Both the position numbers and the translations under genes were made by a program. From NCBI GenBank assembly GCA_051294375.1, contig CM119265.1:6081309-6145308 (forward strand): 64,000 nucleotides of DNA. Direction: 5' to 3'. A model generated the notes under the pieces. It saw only the letters and a list, made by a program, of their open reading frames with translations, searched no databases and was not told the origin of the DNA. This document shows, piece after piece, positions 1-11,689 of this stretch. The stretch's first letter is position 1. Each line of letters begins with the position of its first letter. The DNA comes from Paraspadella gotoi (taxonomy: Eukaryota > Chaetognatha).

Positions 1-173
1 GGTTTAAAACAAATTACGATTCGCGGCGGGTGCGTGCAACTGGTTTTTCATTCGCGATTCTTCGATTGAAATGACAAAAGACTTTGCGGCCTGGGTCGCG
101 CGAAACTCTCACTGATTTATCGACGACGCTCGGGAAGCCGTCCTTCCTATTAATTGCCAATTTCGGGAAGAAT
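1..173 (+). promoter_or_regulatory. PDS5 5' flank / 5' UTR
   Basis: Noncoding lead-in to the PDS5 start codon at 174. It is richer in CpG than the intergenic DNA further on. No TATA box or other named element could be supported. Confidence 0.4.
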
Positions 174-3100
174 ATGGCTTTACAAGGGGTTGAAGAGATG
201 AAGGTTCCGCCGAACTGTAAGGTAGTATGAATTGTATTTTGACATATTTTTACTATTTATTATTATTGTATTTTATGATCTAACGTTCTTCTCGTCAGTC
301 CCTTCTCGAAGACGACATATCCAAGGATGAAATCATCAGGAGGCTCAAACTCATCGCCAAGGCCTTCCAGGAAATGGGCCAGGATGATACGGAAAAGTAC
401 CCCGACCTCGCTCATCACTTGGCCACAGAATTTTACATGGATCATCATTCGAAAGATGTCAAGCTTTTGGTCGCTTGTTGCATCGCTGATATTTTTCGGT
501 TGGTCAAATTTCTATCTATGATAAGATTTCCCGATCGTATTATTTATTCAAAACATCCATATACCTAAATGGTATATCTAACTTGATAGTTTTTTAATTC
601 TGTCTTGTCTTTTAAATAATATTTCTTTATCAGTATCAACGCGCCTGAGGCCCCCTACGTTGATCCTCTCCACTTGAAGCACATTTTCATGTTCATCATT
701 TCGCAATTGCGCGGACTGGAGCACACGCAGAGTCCGCTATACAACCGATACTTCTACCTTTTGGAGAATCTCGCTTGGGTCAAGTCCTTTAACATCTGTC
801 TGGACTTGGAGGACAACCAGGAGATATTCTGCAATCTCTACAAACTTATCTTCTCAATCGTCGGAGACTCTCACAGCGTCAAAGTCAAGAACTTTATGCT
901 TGACATGATGTGTCCCTTGATTACAGAAGCAGATATGGTCTCCCAAGAACTTCTCGACGTTATTTTGTCCCAGGTGGTTCAAAGATCATACTTATTAGTT
1001 AATGTATCATCGTCTTATTCTCTCGTTTTACACCATTTTCAAATCCAAAAAAAAGATTGTGGTTTTAAAATGTATTTATTAATATTTTGTGCAGATCGTC
1101 GGCCCGGCTAAAAAGGCCAACAAACACGCTTGCGCGCTCAGCAAAGAATTACTAAAGAGAACTGCGAACGCTATCGAACCCTACATCCAGGGTTTTTTCA
1201 ACAACGTACTAATTTTGGGAAAAACTTCTGAATCTGAAGTCTCCGATTATTTGTACGACTTGATCTATGAGCTGTATCAAGTATGTTATTAACGATTTAA
1301 AACAATTTTTGGAGATTCCTCATCAGCGTAACTTTTGTTTCGCCTTGATATTTACAGATAGCTCCCACCGTCTTGAACGCAGTTCTTCCACAGCTTGAAT
1401 TCAAGCTCAAATCCAGTGAAGACAGCGAGCGGAGGTAAAAACGAATAAAAAATACTAATTTGTTAATGTTTTCTTTAAAGGTTTAATATAAATACCTTTG
1501 TTGACATTGTTTCTAATAGTAACTAAAACCAAAAAAACTTGAACCATAGATCGGTGACGAAATTATTGGCGCGCATGTTTTCCGATTTGGGATCGCAGTT
1601 AGCTACCCAGAATCCTCCTTTGTGGTATTGTTTTCTTGGTCGCTTCAACGACATTTCTCCAGGTAATAAGCACGTCAAAATTTTATTATTTAATAAGATA
1701 AATTTTAGAGGATGAATTGTTAAGATTTGTTACCTGTTGTGTTGCGTGTTTATAGTTGATAATTGATAAATGATGACAAACTGCGCAAAATCTGAGCGCT
1801 CCGTTGTTTTTTTCGCCCGCTTGGGCTTGAGAAAAATCACGTCGAGCTCATGATCTTATCTTTCTCTGAATTCTTCCGCAGCACGTAATTTCCTCTTTGA
1901 TTATTTTTGCTCAAATCGTTTCATGAATTAATTTCTCTCGTTCAGCCGTACGTATTATCTGCATCCAGTTTTCACTCCATTTTTTGCTGAATCAACCGGA
2001 GTTAGTCAAAGAGATCGCAGAACCCTTGAAGGTAAATCCCACCCGCCCTGTTTACAAACGAAAATACAATCCACGATCAAGTACTTCATCGACTTATGGT
2101 TTTAGGCTCGTGGTCACGATGCGGAAGAAAACGTACGCTGGGAGGCGGTCTTGTCGATCGTCGCCGCCGCCAAAAAGGATTTCAAGTGCGTCCCCGACGA
2201 GATTCTGCAGGTCATCAAAGAGAGAACTCTCGACAAGCGTTTCAAGATTAGAAAGGAGGCGTTGCAAGGCTTGGGTATGTCGCCCTTATCGTAATGAAAA
2301 GAAATTTCCATTACTGACATGCCCTGAATGTTTTGTTCGCGATGGATGGATAGGTCATGTCTACAGACGTGTCGTTCATGCCGACGAGCCCGATGCCAAA
2401 GATCAGAAAAGGGTCTCCTGGATCCGAAACAAAATCATGCATCATTATTATCAGGTTGTTTGAATTAAATAATAAATACGTATTGATTTATATTTTCTCC
2501 GTCGATACATAAGCATTATTGCAAACTAATTTTGTTTAATAGGTTAACATCGAGGATAAACTTTTGGTGGAACGATTGGTCACTACTTGCCTCGTTCCTT
2601 ACAATTTCCCGCCCGAAGAGAAACAAAAAAAGCTCTTTGAACTCTATGTCAGCCTCGATGAAAACGCTCGTAAGGCCTTCGGCGAGATGTTCAGGTATTG
2701 TCTCGGTTTGTGGTTGCCGTTTATACTTACTACGAAATTATTCCCACCTCCTTTGTCAGATGTCAGCACATGATGCGCGAATACACAAAGCAGTTGTTGG
2801 AAGACGCCGCCGATACTTCGCAGTCGGCGACGGAGGAAGAAAAAGTCGAGAACGAAAAGACCCTTACGAGAACCTTTATCTCCATCGCGCGCAACCTGGC
2901 AGACCCCATGCGCACTCAAGATCACATGAAAAAGTATGACTCAAAAGAAGATACTATTGAATTAGTTTTGCGCCAAGTAATACTAATATTTTTTTTTCGA
3001 GGTTCCACGAATTACTGCGCTCAGACACCCAAATGCAGAATCATCTCCACACCATACTTGCTCTCGAGTGCACAGTACGACTGGCAGAAGAATGCGGGAG

Positions 3101-6100
3101 AGAGATATTGCGCAAGATGGGAAATCCCACCACTACCAATCTCTTTTATCACTGCATAAAGTAAGACCTTACGAGCGGAAGTGTTTATCAACGCGAATTG
3201 AACGCTGTTAATTCTTTTTTTTTTTTTTTCAGAGCTCTTTTGGAACGAATCTCTCCCGTGCTCGTCGACAAGCCCAATTTGTTGGCTCTTCTTCGCCTCG
3301 TTGACAACGAAATTCGCGGAAATCGTGAATTGAACGCTGTTTCATCTCCCGGCAACCATGGTCTGCTGGGAATGCAACTTTTACTGGCTCTGGCCACGCC
3401 CTATCCGGGCGCCTTCCGAAACGAAGAGTCCTTTGGGTGAGTCAATTTTCAGCATTTAACCACAAACGAGGTTCGCGTTTGGGGAGTTTGCTTAAAGCCA
3501 ATATAAAAATTATTTGACTCAGGATTCTCCTCGGAATTCTCAAACAGAAGCAATCGGAGTTGCAAGATTACTCTTTACAAATCATCAGCCTCGTCGGAAC
3601 CCAGTTGCAACTTATTTTCCCGAACGTCTCTTCGCAGATGTTTCCTATCCTTCAAGATAAGATCAAAAATGGAACTCCGAGAGGTGATGATAAAGCTTTT
3701 TTTTCCGAAAAAGTTTAATTCCAACTGTTTCTTACTCAACCTCTCGACAGCTTCCAAGTTCTCCATTCGCGCCTTTGCCCAAATCTACGAAGGCCTGGCA
3801 GAAACGATGTTAGAACCTATTTTCGCGCTGGTCAAAGACTCCCTTTCCCACGACAACCCCAATTTGGAGACGCTTATTTGCGCTCTTGGACATCTCACTC
3901 TTGCCTGCCCTGAAAAGTTTGGGCCCGACATGAAAGGCATAGTCGCCAGATTCATCGTCAAGGAGATACTCATGCAAGACAGGTTAGGCGATCTAATTTG
4001 TTTCTTGTGAACTCCCAGGTGTTTACAGATTTATTATCGAGGAAAAAATATATATTGGTTGTACCAATTTCATAACACGAAACTATTTTTAGAACCCCCG
4101 CCAATCCCGAAGACCCGAAGAACACTCAGTCCTTCGTTCAGCCCGAAAACCTTTCTCGAGAGACGAAACTTAAGATTCAATCCATGAAGATGCTCGCGCG
4201 ATGGTTGTTGGCCATCAAGGGCATGCACGGGGCCAGGCAGTCTGGTAAATAAATAAAAATGTTTCTCGTGTTGTTATTGATTAATATTAACAACAATCTC
4301 GGCATTCCTGAATCCAGGCCAATCTACTCTTCGTCTGCTTCACACCATGATTCTCCACGAGGGTGACCTTATGGAGCGAAAGCGAATTCCCAAGGGCGAG
4401 TTGGCGGCCCTGCGTCTCGTCGCCGGCCAGACCGTTTTAAAGCTCGCTACCGAAAAAATATACGAGCATCTTATTGATCACGTGAGTATTACGGCTAAAA
4501 TCGGTGTAGAAAAGTATTGATGATGGTCGCCTGATGACATCACTGCGCAAATCTGATACCGCCGACGTTCTTTTGTTTTCATCCTCGTCTTCCGTTTTCG
4601 ACGTCATCGGTGTGCGTTTTGATTTTTCGCGATTCTGCGGATTGTTGACGCGATCCAGATGTCGTCGATTTTGAAGTGACAGGATAGAATCGAAGAACTC
4701 CGGTCATGATCTCGCTCTTTTATTTGAAACTGAGTACATTTTTTGCTCTTATGTCATTTGTCATTTTCTTAACTTTTTTTAATTGGAAAGATTTCTTTCT
4801 TAAAATTAGGACAAATTCCAAGTGATGGCGCTTCTCATCAACGATCCGTCGAACGACGTCAGAACTCGCTTCATGAGCAAACTCCACAAGGGCCTCATGT
4901 CTCTTAAGCTGCCGCTTCAGTACCTTTCCATATTCTCTCTGTCCGCTAACGACCCTGTCAAGGAGAACAAAATCCACGCCAAACGTTGTCTAATTCAGGT
5001 AACGGGACATATTGTACTTTTAAGCTGTATGCTCTTACGACTCAAGAATTAACGAAATATTCTTTTATTTTGAAGAACATCACCAAACGACGGGAGATGA
5101 TCAAGATGAACAACTCGGCGGCGACATCGATGCCACACATCCTCCCTGATTACGTTCTCCCCTACACCATCTTCCTCCTCGCCCACGACCCCGATCTGAC
5201 GCATCATCGCGATGTCAACGCTCTCAAAAACATTCAGGACTGCCTCTGGTTCATGCTCGAGCCTCTCATGAAGAACGAGAGTTACTCTTACAATTTTTTC
5301 AGGTTGCTTGTCTTAAAATAAGAAGCTTAGCATTTCGTCAGCTACAAGTAACCTATTCCAAAAAACTATTCTAGAAAAATGATCGAGAACATAAAGCAGT
5401 GTCGGGATGCCACGAAACCGAATGACGTCGAGGCAAACAACAAACTCTACTGCGTGTGCGACTTGGCGCTTCACCTCATTATGAACAAACCCCACTCCAT
5501 TGTTTTAAAGGTTAGATTTTTTTATAAGTCACTTGTAGTTTGTTTGTTTCTTGTAGTTGCGATAGATGAGTGTAATATATGTAACTCTACTTTTAGGATC
5601 ATCCGGTCGATCCAATCTTGCCTAAGAGACTCTATACTAGAAGCGATAGCGACATTCCCAACACCAAAATGTATCTGCCGACGGATTTCATGGGTAATTA
5701 ATAATTATTTACGTATTTTTGGGATGGGATTTTATGATTGTGAACATAGGAATTTTTTATTTTTATATATTTTTATTTACCAATGGCAATGTATTATTTT
5801 TCTAATTAGGCGGAACGAAAACCCCAATTTCTCGGTCAACGAGAAGAGATGAGGACAAAAACTGGCAAGGGCTCAGGGTTAATCAAGGCTCTGTTCTAGC
5901 GAACACGAAAGTAAGAGCTGTTCGAAAGTCAATAGATGTAGATGTTTTTTTTATTTTTTTATTTACATAGATAATTATTGCGTAATTTATATATCTATTT
6001 TACAGGAAAGCGCCGCTTTTAGTTACACCGGTTCTTCAAAGACTTATGGCAAATTGCTAAAGGAAGAGAACGAGAGTAAGTTGGAAAGTGGAATTAGGAA

Positions 6101-7403
6101 ACTCTTGCTTCTTAACAAGAAAGTTTTCTCCCATCAGGCAATACTTCTCTCATCGCGAAAAACGGCGTTAGTGAAAAATTCGAGGTGGAGACCGTTTCTT
6201 TCGACGCGGCCAAAAACAAAGAGGATCGAACCTTCGTGCGAAAACGACCCTTTTTGGACACCATTGAGTCGAGCCAGTCCAGTCAGTCGAGTTAGTAGCG
6301 AAACTTCTTCCCCTCCCCGGTTCGATTTACGCAGTTGGTAATTTTCAGCAATGTTATATTCTTTTTCCAGGTTCCTCAAGCCAGGCCGCAGTCTCCGAGA
6401 CTCCTCCCTCTCCCAAAAAAGTGCGTGAGGCAGACGCGGCCGCGGCGGCGACGCTGGCGGGCATGGCCCCGACTTCAACGGTTGTCATGACCTCCGATGG
6501 GATCATGACTAACAATCCGTTAATCGCGACGGACGCGTCGCCGGAGAAGGTAATTATAAGTCAGTATTTTGGGGCGTGATAATTTTCACATCTGTTTCTT
6601 ATTATTTATGCACAGCCACAAGTCTCGGATGGTCAGGAGCAACTTATCATGGTCCCCAACACTCACGCCATAATCCAGGGCGATGAATCCACCATACATC
6701 ATATCGACGCCGAACAGCTCCAACAACTGATTCAGCAGCAGCAACTGCAGCAACAGGCGACGGGTGGAGAGGGCGGTCAAATGACGGTGGTGGAGATGCA
6801 AATCGACGTGGGCAACGGGCAGACTTCCACCGTGGGGATCCCCGTTGATCCTAATACGCACCAAGCGGTTGTGTCGCAAGGTGGCGTTATGACCACTTTG
6901 GCTGGGCTCAGCGCAGTAGACCTATTGACGCAGGTCAGTCCCGATAAGTCCCTTTGGTTTCTTTCTGGACTCAAAATAGAATGTAAAGATTATTTATGTT
7001 TTTACCCTCCCTTTTCCAATTTCAGCAGGCGGCCAGCACCATCGTGACTTCCGGCACCGAGGCCACCATGGAGGCCCAAAACCCCTCGGAGCTCGTGTTC
7101 ACGACGATGACGGACGCCAACGGCATGGAGGCCATGACCCTTGGCCCGGACACTCAGATCATTACCACCGTAGACGGAAGGCAACTCGCCGTGCGCAACG
7201 GAGTTATTCAGGGCGAGGTGCAACTGGCCACTGCGGCCGACGGCGCCGGACTTCACTCGGGAATGACCACAGTCATACTCAAGGATCCCGAGGAGATGGA
7301 GCCCATCGTTTCCTCGGCCGAGGGGCACACCATCTTGACTAACGAGGAAGGAATTCCCGTGGCGGTGACGACGGCGGACAACGGACAAACCCTGACGCAA
7401 TAG
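174..7403 (+). CDS. PDS5: Sister chromatid cohesion protein PDS5 homolog, 27 exons
   Basis: PDS5 is the HEAT-repeat regulator of cohesin that binds the cohesin ring with WAPL and acts on chromatin. Exons: 174-221, 299-498, 634-973, 1095-1280, 1358-1434, 1550-1662, 1946-2031, 2106-2274, 2354-2454, 2543-2694, 2760-2933, 3002-3160, 3233-3436, 3523-3683, 3751-3982, 4093-4244, 4318-4481, 4810-4998, 5076-5302, 5375-5510, 5597-5693, 5810-5910, 6006-6075, 6138-6290, 6371-6549, 6616-6933, 7026-7403. All junctions are GT-AG and the phases sum to 1521 residues. Typical PDS5 stretches include [20 protein letters not shown] near the N-terminus, [18 protein letters not shown], and many later HEAT blocks. 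Vertebrate PDS5A/B are about 1340-1450 residues. The last three exons add a Gln-rich, acidic, low-lysine tail that I do not recognise from other PDS5 proteins. The start at 174 is the first ATG in frame; a second in-frame ATG lies at codon 9. Confidence 0.95.
1765..1875 (+). ncRNA. Candidate box C/D-like RNA in PDS5 intron 6
   Basis: Intron 6 (1663-1945) holds ATGATGA (1770-1776), a 15-nt spacer, CTGA (1792-1795), a CATGATC stretch (1849-1855) and CTGA (1866-1869). This is the order C, D', C'-like, D. The stretch from TGATGACA to CTGA, including ACTGCGCAAA, recurs in intron 17. A convincing terminal stem was not found, so this is a candidate only. Confidence 0.3.
4057..4073 (+). repeat. Solo 17-bp terminal motif of the GGTTGTACC repeat family
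   Basis: GGTTGTACCAATTTCAT lies in PDS5 intron 15, preceded by a TA-rich run. The same 17 bases bound the longer repeat at 48855-49194 and occur alone at 30734-30750. Confidence 0.7.
4515..4740 (+). ncRNA. Candidate box C/D-like RNA in PDS5 intron 17
   Basis: Intron 17 (4482-4809) holds TGATGA (4532-4537), CACTGCGCAAAT, CTGA (4553-4556), then CATGATCT (4705-4712) and CTGA (4730-4733). It is paralogous in its boxes to the intron 6 sequence, but the inner spacer is about 100 nt longer. RNA status is inferred. Confidence 0.3.
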
Positions 7404-8160
7404 GGTGGGGGGGGGGGAAATAGCCCGAGACTGGATGCTCCGTAGGAACTAGAAAGTCATCGAATGCATTTTTTTTAAATCCGTACTTTCCGACAATTTC
7501 TTAATTTTCATATTTTTTCTTTTGCTTCCGTATTATTGTTTTCGTGTCAATGCGTTTTTTAAAATCTTTCGTTATGTACGTGTAATAAGTGCAGATGTAC
7601 ATTGGGCGAATCCAGTCTTGTATTCCATGATACGCCCGACTTCGAAATTGTTTAAAAAAATCACGTTACTATTCTATTACATTGTGAATACATACAGGTT
7701 AGATAATAGCGATCAATTGTAGCCGGTGTTCTAGTAGACGTGTAAAATTTTCTCCCATTTCGAAGTCTCGTTCCACTTGTTTACGGTAATGTCTTTTTGA
7801 TTGCCACGGATTTTGAATTTGTTTCACATTTTATCATCACTATTTACATTCGTAAAAATTTAAAGAATTGTTTGTATGGGCCTTCCGCATTAAAATCTGT
7901 CTACAAATGAGCAACAGTCACATATGTAAAAGCCTTTGGATCTATTTATTAATCAGGGAAGATGCTAATCGATGCGTAGCTTGCTAAAACTGCACATTGG
8001 ACTTTTGACAGAACGTCTTTGAAGCAGCACTTACAATGTTATCATGAATTAAGCTTTTTTGATTCCATTACTAGCAGTTTTGGCTGACTTTTAACGTTTT
8101 ACATCATACAGACAGCTTGTTAATTTTGGTTCATCTCAGCTTTCCTAATTTACACGAGTC
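7404..8160. other. PDS5 3' UTR and intergenic region
   Basis: AT-rich, with no supported reading frame. A run of about ten G follows the PDS5 stop codon. ATTAAA near 7890 is a possible poly(A) signal. A CTCAG followed by CTTTCC just before the next gene could be a splice acceptor in the pICln leader. Confidence 0.5.
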
Positions 8161-8853
8161 ATGGCGACCTTAGGATTGCCGGTTCCCGAAGCCAACGTTC
8201 TTTCTACTGAGCCTGAGGCGTCCATCTCGATGGACGGGTCTCCCTTCTACAAGGGCCGCCTCGTTGTCGCGGAAAGTCGTCTCATCTTTGTCGTCCCCCC
8301 CGGCGAGACTCTCTCCGTCGACTACAACAACATTTGCCTTCATGCCGTCGAATCCGCCAATGAGACATTCTCCAAGTGTATTTTTCTTCTTCTCAATTCG
8401 AACCATGGCGAGACCGAGGAAGAAGATGATACAGAGGAAGAGGATGAGGCGGAAAACCCACTCGAGAAAATTATTAAAGATAAATCTTCCGAGTCTTCGC
8501 CTCACCATGGATTGCGCGAGAATGTCACGTCGATTCGTATTCTCGTGCCGGAATCCCACTTGATTAAGATTTACGCCGACATCACCGATTGTGCGGTTTG
8601 GCACAACCAGGAAGACGATGTCAGCGATGAAGAAGAAGACGAGGAACAAGACGAATTCGATTCTGAGGAAAACGAGGATGAATTGGGCGAGAGCGAAGAT
8701 TCGATGGAATTAGGTCACGTGAACGTCGCAATGTCCAACTCTTTTCCCGCCGACGAAGACATGACTTCGAGCGGAAGGCGAATCCTGCGTCATCTCGAGT
8801 CCATCATGGTTCGCGCCGAAAGTAATTTGCCCGACCTTGGACTGCAACACTGA
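8161..8853 (+). CDS. CLNS1A: Methylosome subunit pICln
   Basis: pICln carries Sm proteins to the PRMT5 methylosome during snRNP assembly in the cytosol. The 230-residue intronless frame (human protein about 237) shows the expected order. There is a PH-like N-terminal half (ISMDGSPFYKGRLVVAESRL, then VDYNNICLHAVE), an acidic insert (EEEDDTEEEDEAE), the strand IRILVPESHL, a second very acidic block (about residues 150-185) and a C-terminal helix with RRILRHLESIMV. The start is the ATG at 8161; the next ATG lies inside the conserved region. The lack of introns contrasts with PDS5 next door. Confidence 0.93.
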   Translation: MATLGLPVPEANVLSTEPEASISMDGSPFYKGRLVVAESRLIFVVPPGETLSVDYNNICLHAVESANETFSKCIFLLLNSNHGETEEEDDTEEEDEAENPLEKIIKDKSSESSPHHGLRENVTSIRILVPESHLIKIYADITDCAVWHNQEDDVSDEEEDEEQDEFDSEENEDELGESEDSMELGHVNVAMSNSFPADEDMTSSGRRILRHLESIMVRAESNLPDLGLQH

Positions 8854-8948
8854 TCAAGTTGCACCAACAAGGATCTTTATTTTATTCCGTTTTATCTTTG
8901 GATTAAATATTACTGCTTTTAATTTTTAAAAATTACACAAGAGAACTA

Positions 8949-9662
8949 CAGGGGTGGAACTCTATATCTAGACAAAACTTAACGTTCTGCCCAGTCTGAA
9001 CGATTTGAGATACAATAATAAAATGAGTGGCAAAAGTTTTTTCTGTTATATACATGGAAACCAAATAAATTTTTAAGCTATGACAGTATTATATCTTATC
9101 TTCAATTCACCTGATTTTAAACTTTTCTTCACTATCCAAATTAAACCTATTTAATTGTTTTCAGGTAAGTAAAACAAAATTTTAGGAAGATTTCTTACCG
9201 TTTTGACCCTTTTATGATGCATTCAGAAATCTTATATGATTAATTTAATTATCTGACAATATCGTTAATAATTTCTTAAATTAAATTAAGTTTTAATAAA
9301 AATTAAACTATAACAGTAACTTACCCGAACCTTACATGCTTACTTCAATTTTTTTTAAACCAAAATGCAATGTACACCTTGCTAGAAGCATTTTATACTA
9401 CAAAGAAGTACTTTCATAAATATTTTTAACTCTTATGTCTTAGAATGAGATTAAACAATAAGCATTCAAACATTTTTTTTCCAAACCGCGCTGTTGCCTT
9501 TGCTGCTTTAAAAAAAGCATATCAGAGAATTTCAAAAGAATTAATATATCGTCTAAAAGCTAAGAAATATAATACGAATATTTATTCGGATTTTAAGAAT
9601 GAATAAGTATTTTACTGTAATGATTTTTTAAGATTTTGTCTAGATATATGGACCCACCCCTG
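8949..9662. mobile_element. MITE-like element, CAGGGGTGG terminal repeats, copy 1
   Basis: A 714-bp AT-rich element starts with CAGGGGTGGAACTC and ends with GACCCACCCCTG, giving inverted ends of about 30 bp that also share a TCTAGACAAAA / TTTTGTCTAGA block. TA flanks each end, which would fit a TA target duplication. It carries no reading frame. An inverted relative lies at 21368-22223. It fills the gap between pICln and the GEN1-like gene. Confidence 0.75.
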
Positions 9663-9699
9663 TATATCTATCTGTTCCTCTTTACTTTCTTTTACAGCC

Positions 9700-11190
9700 A
9701 TGGGGATCAAAGGATTATGGCCCCTTTTAAAATCGGCAGGTCGACCAGTTCAACTCTCGGACCTCAGCGGTCTGATTTTGGGTGTTGACGCTCCCGTCTG
9801 GGTTTTGCAAGCGAAGCGAAACTTTCATCCTGTTTTGCGCCTGTTTATTTGGCGCATTTCTAAGTTGCTCAGAGTCGGGGCTCGTGTCGTCGTCGTTTTC
9901 GACGGACGAAAACCAGATTTGAAATCGGAAACGATCGAAACGCGAATGTTAAATGCGCGACGTTACTATTCCATCAAGCCGAAAAGCATTCGTCCCGATC
10001 TCAAAGACGATGCTTTGTCGAAGACGAGTTTAAACTTGATGAGACTCTTGGATAGCATGGGCATACCCTGGTTGCGAAGCGAGGGCGAGAGCGAAGCCTG
10101 TCTCGCCAAAATGAACGCGAGCGGAGTTGTGGACGTCGTCCTCACCGGTTTTTTTTTTTTTTTTTGTTTTGTTTTTTTTTTTTTTTTTTACATTCTAGAA
10201 CAGAAGATTTTTTTTTCTCGAAGTTGGCCGTGGACGGAGGGGTGGGGGGGTGAGTGACAATCTTTAATAACTTATAGATAAAAAAAATAACGATCGTTGA
10301 AAATGAAATCGACATCTATTGGCCAAGATATAACAGTTATATTAATGAGACTTAGAACGTAGTAACTTATGAAAAATTTCCTTAGTGAAAAAATCTCCTG
10401 TTTCTTTAATTAAAAAGAGGACATTGATGCCTTTCTTTTTGGCGCAAACCGGGTTTTACGAGGATTTACCGTCGACGAAAAAAAAAACCAAATGCTTTTA
10501 TTTGACGCGTGCGATCTCAAAGCTCGTCTCTCTATCAATCGCAAAAAGCTCGTCGCTCTCGCTCTCTTAACTGGATGCGACTATCTGCCTCGCGGAGTGC
10601 CGGGGGTAGGGCTCTCGAGGGCATTTCGGTTCTTAAGCTCTTTATCGAATGACGTCGACTCTTTAGAACGGTTGCGCCAATGGAGATCGCTGACTACGAC
10701 GGAGGAAGAGGCGCCCGTGGTGGAGCGTAGATCCGCTCGTTTGAGAATTGCTAATAAGCCGAAAAATAATTTTCGGCGATGGTCAGCGACTGACACTCAA
10801 ACGCGATCCAATCTCGAGATATCAATTGCCAAGTTGGCGTTGCTCGACCCTCGCTTCCCCGACGAAAACGTGATCGTCGCCTTTATGGGCGACAATCGCG
10901 GCGTGGAAAGTGAAACTGATCTCGCGCGTCGCCCGGTTTGGCACGAACCCAATTTTGGTGCTTTTCTCGATATAGTGACGAAAAAACTGCGTTGGAGTGA
11001 GGTGGAAATTAGGCGAGTCTTCGCGCCTCTTCGTCTTAAGTGGAAAAAGGAAAATGGTGAAACTCGCGGAGGCTGGAGACGATGCGAAATTTGCGACGCC
11101 AGGCTATGGTTTTCTGATTATAGGGAGCACGTTAAGGAGAAACATTTGTTGGATTGCGAGGTCGTTGTCGAAAAGAATATGACTATATGA
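9700..11190 (+). CDS. GEN1: GEN1-like Holliday-junction resolvase (Rad2/XPG family), short form with C2H2 finger
   Basis: Rad2/XPG-family structure-specific nuclease, closest to GEN1, which cuts Holliday junctions and flaps. Exons 9700-10147 and 10418-11190 join in phase to give 406 residues. All seven metal-binding acids are visible: D30, D68, E130, E132, D151, D153 and D204 (in TGCDYLPRGVPGVG, a GEN1-type motif with the helix-hairpin-helix start). The spliced junction restores LTEDIDAFLFGAN, the expected block. At the C-terminus CEIC and HVKEKH form C-x2-C-x11-H-x4-H (C372, C375, H387, H392), a C2H2 finger. Human GEN1 is about 900 residues, so the long tail is absent. The intron holds a long T tract. 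TTTACAG sits directly before CCATGG, so a spliced or trans-spliced leader is likely. Confidence 0.88.
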
Positions 11191-11424
11191 GTATGACCTC
11201 AGAAGTATGAGTGTCTTTTGTTTTTCCAAGAGTTTTCCGACGGTGTTTTGTCATTATTAAGTTGAAGAAAAAAAACTGTCTGTTCATTTTGTCACCAAAT
11301 GCGGATGTTAAGAATTATATAATTTCTCTAGAAAAAGTAATTTTAACCTTAAAGTTATTAGTATTATGAACATATAATAAAAATACAGTAGCATCCGTCA
11401 AGAATTTCTCAGAGGGCAAGCTCT

Positions 11425-11689
11425 ATGAAATTGGTACAACCAATATAAAAATTATCCATTCATTTAATAAATAAGCTATCTTGCCCCTGACTTTGGACAG
11501 GCTTTGGTGGTTTAAGGCCTCCATCACTCTTACAAGATAATGACATAGCAGGTCCCTGCAAGCTTTCAATCAAGACTCTCTCACAGTCTCGTTTATTCAC
11601 TCCCAGAGTACCTGGCTTCCCTATCAATGAAGTGGAAAATATTTCAAAGAATGTTTCAATTGTATGAAAAGACCACTCCCTTAAGTATT
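11425..11689 (-). repeat. GGTTGTACC-family repeat, copy 1
   Basis: It starts with ATGAAATTGGTACAACC, the reverse complement of the family end, and runs through the block shared with 26269-26446 and 48855-49194, ending near TTAAGTATT. The distal end motif is missing, so the copy is truncated. Confidence 0.8.

Noticed and set aside
4520-4560. Antisense U4 snRNA pseudogene
   Set aside because: Only about 11 bases match U4. The flanks do not continue the U4 sequence.
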